Shown: positions 34,701 through 41,836, counted from the first letter of the stretch. The stretch is 64,000 nucleotides of DNA from an uncultured Mycoplasmatota bacterium (GCA_947056845.1 CAMSCJ010000005.1:38251-102250); one strand, 5' to 3'. A program made the numbers and translations. Notes: a model not told the origin generated them from the sequence alone.

Positions 34701-36341
34701 ACTTTTGGCGAAACTGTAACGGCTATTGAACTTGCTCCAGAGGGAACAGGTTACAGAGCCAAAACGAGATTCGCCAAGTTCTATAATCTGCCAGAATTGA
34801 TGGCAATGTTTAAGGAAGTCGCAGATATTCAAACGGCAGATATGCTTAATCTACCAGTACCAGAGGCACACTATGAAACGATAGTAGCAAAGCCTACTGA
34901 AATACAAAAGGAAATGGTAAAGGAGCTATCAAATAGAGCAGAAAGTGTAAGAAATAGAGAAGTTGACCCATCAACAGACAATATGCTAAAAATTACAAAT
35001 GATGGAAGAAAACTTGCACTCGACCAAAGGTTAATCAATGATATGCTTCCAGATGATCCAGAAAGCAAAGTATCTTTATGTGCTAATAATATTTATAGAA
35101 TATGGCAAGAGCATAAAGAAGAACATCTAACACAATTAGTTTTCTGCGATTTATCTACACCAAACGAAGATAAATTCAATGTGTATGATGAGTTAAAAAG
35201 AAAATTACAAGAGTTAGGTGTTCCAGAAGATGAAGTAGAGTTTATTCATAATGCTAATACAGATATACAAAAGAAAACTCTATTTTCCCAAGTAAGAAGT
35301 GGAATAAAAAGAATTCTTTTAGGTAGCACTTCAAAAATGGGTGCCGGTACGAATTGCCAAGACAAACTAATTGCTATTCATAACCTAGACTGTCCGTGGC
35401 GACCTGCTGATCTTACACAAAGAATTGGTAGAATATTAAGACAGGGTAACAAAAATAAAGAAGTATATATTTATAACTATGTAACAGAGGGAACTTTTGA
35501 CGCATATCTTTATCAATTAGTAGAGAACAAACAACGATTTATTTCACAAATAATGACTTCTAAAACTCCAGTAAGATTTGCTGAAGATATAGATGAGGCT
35601 GCACTTAATTATGCACAGATTAAGGCACTTGCTGCTGGTAATCCACTTATTATGGAAAAGACAGAATTAGATACGCAAGTTGCAAAATTAAAACTATTAA
35701 AACAAAATCATTTGAGCCAAATTTATGCAATGGAAGATAAGGTAGTAAAGTATTATCCTAGTGAAATAAAAAGGTTGGAATCACGAATAGAGGGCTATAA
35801 AAAAGATATAGAACTAGCCGAAAAAAATACTCCAAGTAGTGATGAAAAATTCCAAAGTATGACCTTAAAAGGCATTACTTATACTGATAAGAAAGAAGCA
35901 GGAGATAAGATACTAGAACTTTGTAAAAACATTGATAAAACAGAAAAACAAGAGATAGGAAGTTATAGAGGTTTTAAGATGGAACTAAATTATGAGTATG
36001 GTAGTTTTCACATATATTTGAAAAATGAATTATCACATTCTGTTATTCTTGGTAATGATAATTTAGGTAATATTACTCGTATAAATAATGAATTAGATGG
36101 TATGTCATTCGATTTGCAAAGAGAAGAAACGGAACTAGAAAACACTAAAGTTCAATTTGAAAATGCAAAAGAGGAATGTAAAAGACCATTTAAACAAGAG
36201 CAAGAATTAAAAGAAAAATCAAAACGATTAGATGAAGTAAATGTCTTACTTAATATGAATGAGAAAGATAAAGAAGTTATTGATTTTGATGATAATATCG
36301 AAGTAGAAAGTCAAAGGTGCAATAAAGACTATGAAAGATAA
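28779..36341 (+). CDS. Giant DNA methylase-helicase protein of the conjugative element
   Basis: A 2520-residue protein. An ArdC-like N-terminal part (1-150) is followed by a hydrophilic linker (about 270-400), polyvalent-type domains, and a DNA methyltransferase-like domain (SAM site EPSCGVGNF near 1052, GNVPF in the motif IV place near 1115). Next is an SNF2/DEAD helicase core (HEVGAGKT near 1723, VDEAHYYKN, ATGTPVSNS, then the C-terminal motif TQRIGRILRQGN) and a coiled-coil end. Such proteins are a hallmark of Tn1549/CTn elements and may protect or process transferred DNA. GTG start after AAGGAGGTG. The tnpV gene overlaps it in another frame. Confidence 0.93.
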   Translation: MANKLRNITELYSDTLKDISTNQSEWLSFLECAAMNYKYSFSDQVLIYAQKPYASACAEIETWNKSLKRWVNKGATGIALLAENNGNTYLRYVFDVSDTNSKHGKNIVLWSVTKPYEEYVIEALENRYGELEDNSNIASAIISSAKNMVEDNLPDYLSNLMYFKENSFLEELDELNIKTIYKKVLENSVAYVMLKRCGINPNDYFDKEDFSDLLNFNTYDTITRLGMATSDIAESGLREIYSTIKNVRTSEIDKIHTFDNNIQNNYDIDDGRNIAERSDLDERNKLQNGGRLSNTRPSTTTRRTSKWEIRIDEIKPLEEERQAFIHEPTNARQTITTLDGNSNDSRNESGTNDGRNGETGEYNRRIESQRPDEVDRLNEQLESESRGNSNERTNLQLGFYDDSDQAHYIVTDEKINQILAQAELKISKSEIKRYFENEQDRTKRADFIKSAFDNVYTGILINEKMYGYKAFDNGLLFWKDNFLSTDTKILVSWEDLTDHYDSMILLHQLNYRMKRLPSEKEQLSLLDEEKDLPELEFSQEFIDKYFQTKHTETKYAIYRQFQSSLSTTENINFLKNLYGTGGASHTVRGSGIGVEYDSKGITLYRGYFDGRKETLLKWNYVEKRIKELIKIDRYLNPKELQEYPNWLEKETERIEKIEQEKEHDEVIETTEDVGYDYRYKIGDQVYIGADKFEIISIDNDIVRLYDYQYPLFNQEFSFDEFDRKVRENPCNDHLKVEITPTEVITKPNEYGEFNDEVDLVEHILSLYDMSDIKVNFDSNENIVIYSDDIDLEGLEVYDFLLNELFDYNEDGTVDLVDNHDIERLKEYRKKYETKVADQEKLESDLIGKNITIGDREYTIDSINNDVVSLKDVTFQNGVGFPIFRDEELSKVLSILAEKEIEQKKETIIPNIAKKRRKRVTTFDIHPEIKNEDRNNFHITDDLLGVGSDREKFNRNLAAIKVLKQCEEENRFATLEEQQILSQYIGWGGLSQAFEENNSSWADEHLKLKNVLDEEEYRSAMSSTRTSFYTPPVVIRTMYKALESMGMKDGNILEPSCGVGNFLGMIPDTLKDCKLYGIEVDSISGRIARQLYQKSSIAVQGYESTELPDSFFDGAIGNVPFDTNKLLDKRYDKYNFLIHDYFFAKTLDKVRPNGIIAFITSKGTLDKENPSVRKYIAQRADLLGAIRLPNNTFKDNAGTKVTSDIIFLQKRDSITDIEPDWVYLDTDENGIKMNKYFVDNPDMICGNMKMESTRFGMDSTCEAREDISLEEQLNNAISNIHAEIKEYEIDDIGEDEEDLSIPADYNVKNFSYTIVDDKVYYRENSRMYPQELPLTTENRIRGLIEIRECVRTLLELQTEDFPEEDIKQEQVKLNKLYDSFTKKYGLINSRANTSAFSNDNSFYLLCSLEILDENKELLKKADMFTKRTILPHKEITSVDSANEALIVSISEKARVDLEFMQKLCGLDMDKMLSDLEGVIFNVPEYGEPNKWVTADEYLSGNIREKLKIAKEFAEDDPRFNINVKCLEEVMPKDLEPQEISVRLGATWLPPDVIDDFITYLLSPSWNIRDSIKVHFMESTAQWNIEGKNYDRGSVKANSTYGTGRINAYKIIEETLNLKDVRIYDYNTDENGRKVPELNKKETAIAQAKQEQIKTAFDEWIWNDVDRRDRLSKIYNEKFNSNRPREYDGSHINFHGMNPEITLRPHQVNAIARILYGNTNTLLAHEVGAGKTFEMVAAAMESKRLGLCNKSMFVVPNHIVEQFSSEFLQLYPSANILVTTKKDFETANRKKFCSRIATGDYDAVIISHSQFEKIPMSVERQRIILQNQIDDITMGVQDLKEHNGENFTIKQLVRLQKSLETKLAKLNDTSRKDDVVTFEELGVDRIFVDEAHYYKNLFLYTKMRNVGGIAQTEAQKSSDLFMKCRYLDELTGGRGVVFATGTPVSNSMVELYTMQRYLQYAELEKRNLQQFDAWASTFGETVTAIELAPEGTGYRAKTRFAKFYNLPELMAMFKEVADIQTADMLNLPVPEAHYETIVAKPTEIQKEMVKELSNRAESVRNREVDPSTDNMLKITNDGRKLALDQRLINDMLPDDPESKVSLCANNIYRIWQEHKEEHLTQLVFCDLSTPNEDKFNVYDELKRKLQELGVPEDEVEFIHNANTDIQKKTLFSQVRSGIKRILLGSTSKMGAGTNCQDKLIAIHNLDCPWRPADLTQRIGRILRQGNKNKEVYIYNYVTEGTFDAYLYQLVENKQRFISQIMTSKTPVRFAEDIDEAALNYAQIKALAAGNPLIMEKTELDTQVAKLKLLKQNHLSQIYAMEDKVVKYYPSEIKRLESRIEGYKKDIELAEKNTPSSDEKFQSMTLKGITYTDKKEAGDKILELCKNIDKTEKQEIGSYRGFKMELNYEYGSFHIYLKNELSHSVILGNDNLGNITRINNELDGMSFDLQREETELENTKVQFENAKEECKRPFKQEQELKEKSKRLDEVNVLLNMNEKDKEVIDFDDNIEVESQRCNKDYER
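29620..29970 (+). CDS. tnpV: TnpV-like protein, overprinted inside the helicase gene
   Basis: A 116-residue frame, shifted +1 relative to the giant gene. It reads MKEISYKMVGDYQIPDL at the start, DQMKWIGSMNNL near the end and EEIVTRELIYN at the terminus, matching the TnpV proteins of clostridial elements as I remember them. GAGAGGAG at 29604-29611 with 8-base spacing is a good ribosome site. The overlapped part of the giant protein is an Arg/Asn/Glu-rich linker under little constraint. TnpV function is not established. Confidence 0.78.
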   Translation: MKEISYKMVGDYQIPDLVPPQEEQVNGKYALMRLSHLKKNDKPLYTSLLMQGKLSQHLMEIQTTAETRVEQMMEEMAKQENITEELKAKDQMKWIGSMNNLKARVEEIVTRELIYN

Positions 36342-36345
36342 TTTA

Positions 36346-36379
36346 CACATTCGTAATTAAAAACTTCCTATTGTAAAAT
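36346..36379 (+). promoter_or_regulatory. CACA-box promoter
   Basis: TTTACACATTCG with CAC at 36346-36348, 25 bases, then TAAAAT (36374-36379), placed between the giant gene and the gene at 36400. Confidence 0.6.
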
Positions 36380-36399
36380 TGCAATAGGAGGTGCGAAAG

Positions 36400-36729
36400 G
36401 TGGAAAAATTTGATGAATCATTTATCAAAGACTATTGTGAGGACAATTTTGCAGAATATCTTTCTGATATATTAGTGTGTTTACGAAAGAGTAACCCTGA
36501 ATATAATTTACTCTTGAAAAAACAAAGTAATATAATGAATCAAAATGATAGGCTAGCAGATGTATTTGAAAATCATTGCTTGTTTGCTTTATCTAAAAAT
36601 GAAGTAAAAACATTGAAAAAATATTTGTCACTAAAGGATGATAGCCGACAAATTGAAGAACAAGAAATATTCTTACAAGGTATGAGGGAATGCTATTTCT
36701 TATTTAAAAAATTGGATTTACTAAAGTAA
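36400..36729 (+). CDS. Hypothetical protein, paralogue of 36767
   Basis: A 109-residue helical protein. GTG 36400 is chosen because TAGGAGG (36386-36392) is the ribosome site and the in-frame GTG at 36391 overlaps it. It shares layout with the next protein: an N-terminal acidic part, a LSKNEVKTLKKYLSL middle and an ECYFLFKKLDLLK end. Function unknown. Confidence 0.65.
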   Translation: MEKFDESFIKDYCEDNFAEYLSDILVCLRKSNPEYNLLLKKQSNIMNQNDRLADVFENHCLFALSKNEVKTLKKYLSLKDDSRQIEEQEIFLQGMRECYFLFKKLDLLK

Positions 36730-36766
36730 TTATTGAAAAAAGACAGGTAGTTAGGAGGAGCAAGTA

Positions 36767-37108
36767 GTGGATTTCAATAAAATGTTTGACCAAGAGTGTG
36801 AAGAAAATTACTGGGATATTGTTAATTTTGTAACATCTTATCTTATGAGAACTAATGTAGAATATAAAAAATCTGCATATAGATGTTCTGATATTATAGA
36901 TGAATACCCTAATCTAAAAATAGTATTAGAAGATAATACTCCAGTAGAATTATCGAAAGAAGAAGTGACTGGCTTAATAGAATATTTAACAAGTTCTTCT
37001 GATAGAAACACACTAGAAAAGAAACAACTTATTTGTGCAGGTTGTAGAAGCACTTATTTTCTATTAAAGAAAATTGGATTACTAAAAGAAAATAATGAGA
37101 GCGATTAA
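36767..37108 (+). CDS. Hypothetical protein, paralogue of 36400
   Basis: A 113-residue protein with LSKEEVTGLIEYLTSS and STYFLLKKIGLLK, clearly homologous to the one at 36400, so the pair arose by tandem duplication. GTG start after AGGAGGAG. A strong terminator follows. Small proteins of this kind are usual in Tn1549-type elements; no role known. Confidence 0.65.
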   Translation: MDFNKMFDQECEENYWDIVNFVTSYLMRTNVEYKKSAYRCSDIIDEYPNLKIVLEDNTPVELSKEEVTGLIEYLTSSSDRNTLEKKQLICAGCRSTYFLLKKIGLLKENNESD

Positions 37109-37132
37109 GTTAATCTTGATCGCTTTTTTCAT
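37099..37132 (+). terminator. Rho-independent terminator
   Basis: GCGATTAAG and CTTGATCGC form a 9-bp stem with one G-T pair, then six T. It overlaps the end of the 36767 gene. Confidence 0.8.
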
Positions 37133-37160
37133 CTTGTCAAATGTATAAAAAATAAATTTG

Positions 37161-37195
37161 CACATTGGTTTTCTAATTCCATTATCCTTTATAAT
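37161..37195 (+). promoter_or_regulatory. CACA-box promoter of the HTH pair
   Basis: TTTGCACATTGG with CAC at 37161-37163, 26 bases, then TATAAT (37190-37195). CACATTGG is the same as in the 9274 copy. It sits right before two HTH genes, which makes one of them a candidate regulator of this promoter class. Confidence 0.65.
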
Positions 37196-37220
37196 GTGTG
37201 CCAGAAAGGACGCATTGTGA

Positions 37221-37478
37221 ATGAATAAAGAAGATTCAGAGTTGATGACTAATTTAGCAAAGAATGTGGCGATATATAGAACGAAAGCACATTTAACTGC
37301 TAAAAAGTTATCACGAATGGTAGGTAAGCCTCCAGACTTTATTGATAAATTAGAACGGCTGAAATTGAAACGAGTACCTGCTTTGTATGTTATTATAGCA
37401 ATAAGTATGGTATTAGATGTTGGATTAAATGATTTAACAAAAAGAGATTATATCAAGAGTTTATTAGAGGAGGATTAG
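37221..37478 (+). CDS. HTH (XRE-like) regulator
   Basis: An 85-residue Cro/CI-type protein: AKNVAIYRTKAHLTAKKLSRMVGKPPDFIDKLER is the helix-turn-helix. It is all DNA-binding domain. The start follows AAAGGA. Its stop overlaps the start of the next HTH gene (TAGTG). It may control the CACA-box promoters. Confidence 0.82.
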   Translation: MNKEDSELMTNLAKNVAIYRTKAHLTAKKLSRMVGKPPDFIDKLERLKLKRVPALYVIIAISMVLDVGLNDLTKRDYIKSLLEED

Positions 37479-37714
37479 TGGAAAGAGAAGATAAAACGCT
37501 TCGTGATATTGTTATTTCAAATATTAAATATTATCGAGAACAAGCGAAGATGAGCCAAGAAGATTTATCATTAAAACTTGGCAGAAAAAAAGACTTTATC
37601 GAAAAACTAGAAGATAAAGGAATGTATAAAAGATTTGTAACTATTGTGTTACTTGATGACATAGCAAAGATTCTTAAAGTTCCAACTGCTAGATTTTTTG
37701 ATAAAACATTATAA
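37478..37714 (+). CDS. HTH (XRE-like) regulator
   Basis: A 78-residue Cro/CI-type protein (YYREQAKMSQEDLSLKLGRK). GTG start after GAGGAGG and overlapping the stop of the previous gene, so the two are coupled. It is similar in layout to the first; they may form a heteromeric or antagonistic pair. A terminator follows. Confidence 0.82.
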   Translation: MEREDKTLRDIVISNIKYYREQAKMSQEDLSLKLGRKKDFIEKLEDKGMYKRFVTIVLLDDIAKILKVPTARFFDKTL

Positions 37715-37718
37715 GCAA

Positions 37719-37757
37719 AGAGCAATTTTAGTAATAAAACTAGGGTTGCTCTTTTTT
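37719..37757 (+). terminator. Rho-independent terminator
   Basis: AGAGCAA and TTGCTCT arms with an inner TTAGT/ACTAG pairing, then six T. It ends the HTH pair transcript. Confidence 0.8.
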
Positions 37758-37785
37758 CATTTTAAGAAGAAAGGTAGGTTAGATT

Positions 37786-38133
37786 ATGAATAATGAAATG
37801 AAAATAAGAGAAGAAGTTTATAACAAAATGGAGCAAGAATATAATAATTTTATTGAAAAAGTAAAATTAAAAACCCCAGAAGAAATCATACAAAGTTCTT
37901 ATGAAAAAGTATGTAAAGAAGAAATACTAGGTGACTTCTATCCAGAATATGAGCATTATGATATTCAAAAAATAAAGGCTTTAAATAAATGTGAAGAACC
38001 TTTAGATGAAATATATCAAGAGTGGTTAAAAGATGATGGAGGTCTTCATCAAGCAATGGAAGATAGTATTTATGATACTTTAGCAACTCTAGAAAAAGAA
38101 CAAAAAGAAAAGAATAAATCACGAGAAAGGTAG
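37786..38133 (+). CDS. DUF3848 family protein
   Basis: A 115-residue protein with REEVYNKMEQEYNNFIEKV and PEEIIQSSYEKVCKEEI, the usual DUF3848 pattern. This family accompanies Tn1549-type conjugation genes; function unknown. AAGGTAGG is the ribosome site. It ends in KSRER, again formed by the ribosome site of the next gene. Confidence 0.78.
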   Translation: MNNEMKIREEVYNKMEQEYNNFIEKVKLKTPEEIIQSSYEKVCKEEILGDFYPEYEHYDIQKIKALNKCEEPLDEIYQEWLKDDGGLHQAMEDSIYDTLATLEKEQKEKNKSRER

Positions 38134-38141
38134 GTAATATT

Positions 38142-39101
38142 ATGGCATATTATCCTCCAGAAGTGATACAAAAAGCAAAGCAAATGGATTTATTAACTTA
38201 TCTAAAAAACTATGAGCCAGATGAGTTAGTTCATTTTAGCAGAGATACTTATACAACTAGAACACACGATAGTTTAAAAATTTCAAATGGTATGTGGTAC
38301 TGGTTTTCACAAAGTAAAGGTGGCAAAAGTGCATTAGATTATTTAATGATAGTAAGAGATTATACCTTTTTACAAGCCGTAGAAACTATTGTAGGAAGTG
38401 TTGTAGCAGCACCACCTAAAATATATAAAACAGTCAAAAAAGTGATACCAGATAGACTAATGTTGCCAAAGAAAGCACCTAATAATGATAAAGTAAAATC
38501 TTATCTTATTAGTAGGGGAATTGATGAGGCTATCATACAAGAATGTATAGATAACGATTTAATTTATCAGCAATTTCCTAATAATAATGTTGTGTTTGTA
38601 GGTTATGATCCAAATAAAATAGCAAGATATGCAATGTTTAGAGGAACGAATGAAAGTAATTTTAAAGGCGAAGTAAATGGAAGTCATAAGGCATTTTCTT
38701 TTCAGTTAGAAGCAATAGAAAGTAATGATAGAGTACACTTATTTGAGAGTGCTATTGATTTACTTTCTTATGCAACTTTAATGAAATTAGAAGATAAAGA
38801 ATGGTATAATGAATCACTACTTTCACTTGCAGGAGTTTACAAACCGGCTACAAATATTGAAGATAGTAAGTTGCCACTTGCTTTAAATTATTACTTGAAT
38901 CAACACCCAAATGTTAAAAGAATCTACTTGCATTTAGACAATGATCGAGCAGGTAGAGAATCAACTGAAGCAATAAAATATTTATTAAAAGACAGGTACG
39001 AAATCATTGATAATCCAGTTCCGATAGGTAAGGATGTCAATGATTTTTTATGTACCAAATTAGGAATTAAAAATAAAAATACGAAAGAAAGAGAGAGATA
39101 A
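38142..39101 (+). CDS. DUF3991 and Toprim domain primase-like protein
   Basis: A 319-residue protein. The N-terminal part resembles a zinc-less CHC2/DUF3991 primase region (SNGMWYWFSQSKGGKSALDYLM). The C-terminal Toprim domain has VHLFESAID and IYLHLDNDRAGREST with the acidic metal residues. These proteins are thought to prime DNA synthesis of the transferred strand in Tn1549-type elements. It is 8 bases after the DUF3848 gene. Confidence 0.87.
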   Translation: MAYYPPEVIQKAKQMDLLTYLKNYEPDELVHFSRDTYTTRTHDSLKISNGMWYWFSQSKGGKSALDYLMIVRDYTFLQAVETIVGSVVAAPPKIYKTVKKVIPDRLMLPKKAPNNDKVKSYLISRGIDEAIIQECIDNDLIYQQFPNNNVVFVGYDPNKIARYAMFRGTNESNFKGEVNGSHKAFSFQLEAIESNDRVHLFESAIDLLSYATLMKLEDKEWYNESLLSLAGVYKPATNIEDSKLPLALNYYLNQHPNVKRIYLHLDNDRAGRESTEAIKYLLKDRYEIIDNPVPIGKDVNDFLCTKLGIKNKNTKERER

Positions 39102-39104
39102 AAT

Positions 39105-39641
39105 ATGAGATTTAATTATTATTTATTGGGGGAAATTTTGAGAGAAAGAAGAATAGAATTAGGACTTTCTAAAAATAAATTAGCCCAGTATGTTGGAATT
39201 AGTCAGCCAGAAGTTACAAGAATTGAAAATGGAACTAGAACAGTTCCTAATATAATTACACTTATTTATATGTGTGAAGTTTTAGGCTTGAATTTTATAA
39301 ATCTTTTAAAAATTACAGGCTATGTTGATAGAAAAAATTTAATTATGAAAGGAAATTTTGATATGAAAAAGTACAAAGTTAATGCTAAAAAAGATAAGGA
39401 AATAGAGTTCATTGTTTATGCAGATGATGAAGAAAAAGCAATAAAAATTGTTGAAGAAGTGCTTGAAGATTTAGATTTATCAGATGAAGAATTAGAAAAA
39501 ATTTCTAAAATTATTATTGATGTTGAAGAACAAGAACTCGAAGAAAAACAAGAAGAAATAGAAGAAAAAAGTGATAAAAGTATATGTGAAACTTGCGAAT
39601 ATTTTTGTCCAAATTGTGGCAGATGTACTTTAGAACACTAG
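39105..39641 (+). CDS. HTH regulator with a C-terminal Cys cluster
   Basis: A 178-residue protein. Residues 8-65 form an XRE HTH (LSKNKLAQYVGISQPEVTRI). Then comes a small alpha-beta domain (KYKVNAKKDKEIEFIVYADD), an acidic Glu-rich helix, and a C-terminal CETCEYFCPNCGRC cluster that could bind zinc or a metal centre. It is 3 bases after the primase gene. The target is unknown; the oriT-like region lies immediately downstream. Confidence 0.75.
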   Translation: MRFNYYLLGEILRERRIELGLSKNKLAQYVGISQPEVTRIENGTRTVPNIITLIYMCEVLGLNFINLLKITGYVDRKNLIMKGNFDMKKYKVNAKKDKEIEFIVYADDEEKAIKIVEEVLEDLDLSDEELEKISKIIIDVEEQELEEKQEEIEEKSDKSICETCEYFCPNCGRCTLEH

Positions 39642-39648
39642 ATTCATA

Positions 39649-39722
39649 CTAGGACACTATGTCCTAGCCAGCACTGAAAACCTACTCCCGTAAGTTTTCG
39701 CTTGTGGGGAAATCCCCAAACC
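39649..39722 (+). other. Candidate oriT (three hairpins before mobC)
   Basis: Three consecutive inverted repeats in a short GC-richer island. They are CTAGGACA / TGTCCTAG (39649-39667), GAAAACCTAC / GTAAGTTTTC (39676-39699) and TGGGGA / TCCCCA (39705-39718), then AACCCC. The place, upstream of mobC and the relaxase module, is where Tn1549-type elements keep oriT. The nick site cannot be fixed from sequence alone. Confidence 0.6.
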
Positions 39723-39751
39723 CCTTATGTAGAATAAAGAAAATAAAACGA

Positions 39752-39786
39752 TTAAAAGATTAGTGCAAAGTTGTACTAATCTTTTT
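39752..39786 (+). terminator. Terminator-like hairpin
   Basis: AAAAGATTAGT and ACTAATCTTTTT with an inner GCAAAG/TTGT pairing. It lies between the oriT candidate and the DUF3789 gene. Confidence 0.6.
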
Positions 39787-39812
39787 ATGACTTTAGAAAG
39801 GAAAAATTGAAG

Positions 39813-39968
39813 ATGAAAGAATTATTATTTTTTATATTAGGTATGATAGTTGGTGGTCTTGCAATGACTACTCTAATGTGTTGTTTACAAATCAATAGAA
39901 TAAATGAAATGGAAGCAAGATGTATGCAGTTGGAAAAAGAAAAGTCGGAGGTGCAAGATGAGAACTAG
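39813..39968 (+). CDS. DUF3789-like small membrane protein
   Basis: A 51-residue protein with one transmembrane helix (LLFFILGMIVGGLAMTTLMCCL) and a short charged tail. It fits the DUF3789 proteins found just before mobC in Tn1549-type elements. AAAGGAAAAATTGAAG precedes the ATG. Its last codons overlap the mobC start by 11 bases. Confidence 0.75.
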   Translation: MKELLFFILGMIVGGLAMTTLMCCLQINRINEMEARCMQLEKEKSEVQDEN

Positions 39969-40305
39969 AAGTATCAAAAAACAAGTATGGCTTAACAGAG
40001 AAGAAGCAACACTTCTAAAAAAGAAAGCCAAGAAAGTTGGACTTAATGAATCAGAACTATTAAGAAATTTAATTGTAGGATTTGAGCCTAGAGAAAAACC
40101 GGATGAAAGATTTTATGAAGCATTAAATCAAATGAGAGCCATAGGTAATAATCTTAATCAAATTGCAAGAAAAGCAAACTCACTTAATTTAGTTGATTAC
40201 CCTTTATATCAAAAAGAAGCAGATAAGTGGAATCAATTTATGTTGAAGATTAAAAAAGAATTTTTACTTCCAAAAGAAAAAGAGCAAATATGGATAAGAA
40301 AGTAA
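39958..40305 (+). CDS. mobC: MobC relaxosome protein
   Basis: A 115-residue MobC protein. KKQVWLNREEATLLKKKAKK is a ribbon-helix-helix-like start, and LNESELLRNLIVGF and IGNNLNQIARKAN are the family signature. MobC helps the relaxase melt oriT. ATG 39958 follows CGGAGG; the in-frame ATG at 39904 has no ribosome site and lies in the DUF3789 gene. It overlaps the next gene by 16 bases. Confidence 0.9.
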   Translation: MRTRSIKKQVWLNREEATLLKKKAKKVGLNESELLRNLIVGFEPREKPDERFYEALNQMRAIGNNLNQIARKANSLNLVDYPLYQKEADKWNQFMLKIKKEFLLPKEKEQIWIRK

Positions 40306-41000
40306 AAGTTGTCTATAACAAATTAGAAAACTTATCATTTTATGATAAAGGGTATATTGATTTAAGTGAATCAAAAATCAAAAAGAAAAATGATTTAGTT
40401 AATGTATGTAATATCTTCAGAGATCCACGATATGAAACATTTAGAATTTTTTATATGAAGAATGACAAAATTATAGGTCAAGAAGCAATTACAAGTAAAA
40501 TTCCAAATGCAGTAGTAGTTTTCTCTCGTGGGAAAGATACACCAAATAATCCTATTAGAAGTTTTGAAAAAATGAATAATAGAATTAAAAGACTTGGAGC
40601 AGATGGCTATTATCTAGCACATAATCATATTTCTGATTCGGCTGTTCCATCTATGGAAGATATGGATATTACTCGTGAATTTGCTGCTAATGTTGACGGC
40701 TTTTTAGGTCACATTGTTTTGGGTAATTCTAATAGATACTCGATTATAGAAGAAGATTCAAAAGGTAGAATTTTAATGCCTAAAGAAAAAACATTAGAAG
40801 ATTCTATAATAAATGAAGTTAAAGACAAATTAAAAGAAAATTCATTATATGATGTTAGAATCTCTAATCGAGATGAATTAGTAGCAATATTAAAACAAAT
40901 ACAAAATGAAAAGGAATACTCAACGGCAATACTAACTGACTGTAAATGTAATATAAGAATGGTACTCGATATTCCAAATAAAATGTTTAATTGTAGATGA
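40290..41000 (+). CDS. JAB/RadC-like domain protein, possibly frameshifted at its end
   Basis: A 236-residue protein. LAHNHISDSAVPSMEDMDIT (about 109-128) is a JAMM/RadC metal motif (H-x-H, then S-x-x-D). Its role in conjugation is not known. The last residues look unnatural. Removing one A from the A4 run at 40980-40983 opens a frame that continues with KCLIVDDFIMCSQDL to a stop at 41076, so the natural end may be there. Single-base error in assembly is possible. Confidence 0.75.
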   Translation: MDKKVKVVYNKLENLSFYDKGYIDLSESKIKKKNDLVNVCNIFRDPRYETFRIFYMKNDKIIGQEAITSKIPNAVVVFSRGKDTPNNPIRSFEKMNNRIKRLGADGYYLAHNHISDSAVPSMEDMDITREFAANVDGFLGHIVLGNSNRYSIIEEDSKGRILMPKEKTLEDSIINEVKDKLKENSLYDVRISNRDELVAILKQIQNEKEYSTAILTDCKCNIRMVLDIPNKMFNCR

Positions 41001-41100
41001 TTTTATAATGTGTTCCCAAGATTTATTTGATAAAGAAAAAACTCAAAAACTACGACAAAGTAAAGACGCCAGATAAATAAAATAGTGAAAGGAGAGCAAA

Positions 41101-41406
41101 ATGAATAAAGAATATTTTAAAGATAACAATGATCCAGAATTTCTATATCAAATGTTAGGCAGGCTTGAATCGGACTGTAAATATTTTTTAGGCAATGGCA
41201 ATGGATATGAAAAACATTTATGGGCTTCCACAGTTGATAATCAAATATCAGCAATGAAAGAAATCTATAACAAACTTAAAGAAAAGCCAGAGTGGTTAAG
41301 TTTAGAACAAATAAACAATTATGAAAAAGAAATGAAAACAAAATTAAATGAAAAAACTCTAAATCTTACTGAAAAAAATTATAAAAAAGATTCTTATGAA
41401 AGATAG
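41101..41406 (+). CDS. LPD11 domain protein
   Basis: A 101-residue protein with LGRLESDCKYFLGNGNGYEKHLWA and EKPEWLSLEQINNYE, the large polyvalent protein-associated domain 11 pattern. Such domains also occur fused in giant mobile-element proteins; here it stands alone. AAGGAGAG precedes the ATG. Function unknown. It ends in SYER. Confidence 0.75.
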   Translation: MNKEYFKDNNDPEFLYQMLGRLESDCKYFLGNGNGYEKHLWASTVDNQISAMKEIYNKLKEKPEWLSLEQINNYEKEMKTKLNEKTLNLTEKNYKKDSYER

Positions 41407-41473
41407 ATTATTTTCTTGTTAAATGATATAATTATCTCACAGATAAATAGTAATTTATCGAGGTGCTAAGAAT

Positions 41474-41836
41474 ATGAAAAAAATATATGATATAAGACAA
41501 ATTATTGTGTCTTTTACAGCATTCATGTTTCTTGCTTGGGCTTTTTTTAAAAATGGACTTTGGGGAAAAATAATCATAATTCCATTTTTGATATGTTCAT
41601 TTGCTATGATGATGGAAAAAATATTTTTATTATTTAATAAAATAAAAATATCTAATATCTTTAAATATGTATTTCACATAAGTTTTTTTGTCTATGTATT
41701 TGGCTTTTTATCATATATGATTTATTATTCTATTACAAATAAAAGCTATTCAATACTAATAGTTGTATCAGTATTTATACCATTTGTTATTCATTTTTTT
41801 AAAAAGTCATTTTTTAATAAGAAAGACAAACTCTAA
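41474..41836 (+). CDS. Membrane protein, unknown
   Basis: A 120-residue protein with about four hydrophobic helices (for example FTAFMFLAWAFF, IIIPFLICSFAMMM and SILIVVSVFIPFVIHFF) and a basic end. AGGTG lies before the ATG. No family recognised. A terminator follows, and then the sigma factor gene. Confidence 0.65.
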   Translation: MKKIYDIRQIIVSFTAFMFLAWAFFKNGLWGKIIIIPFLICSFAMMMEKIFLLFNKIKISNIFKYVFHISFFVYVFGFLSYMIYYSITNKSYSILIVVSVFIPFVIHFFKKSFFNKKDKL

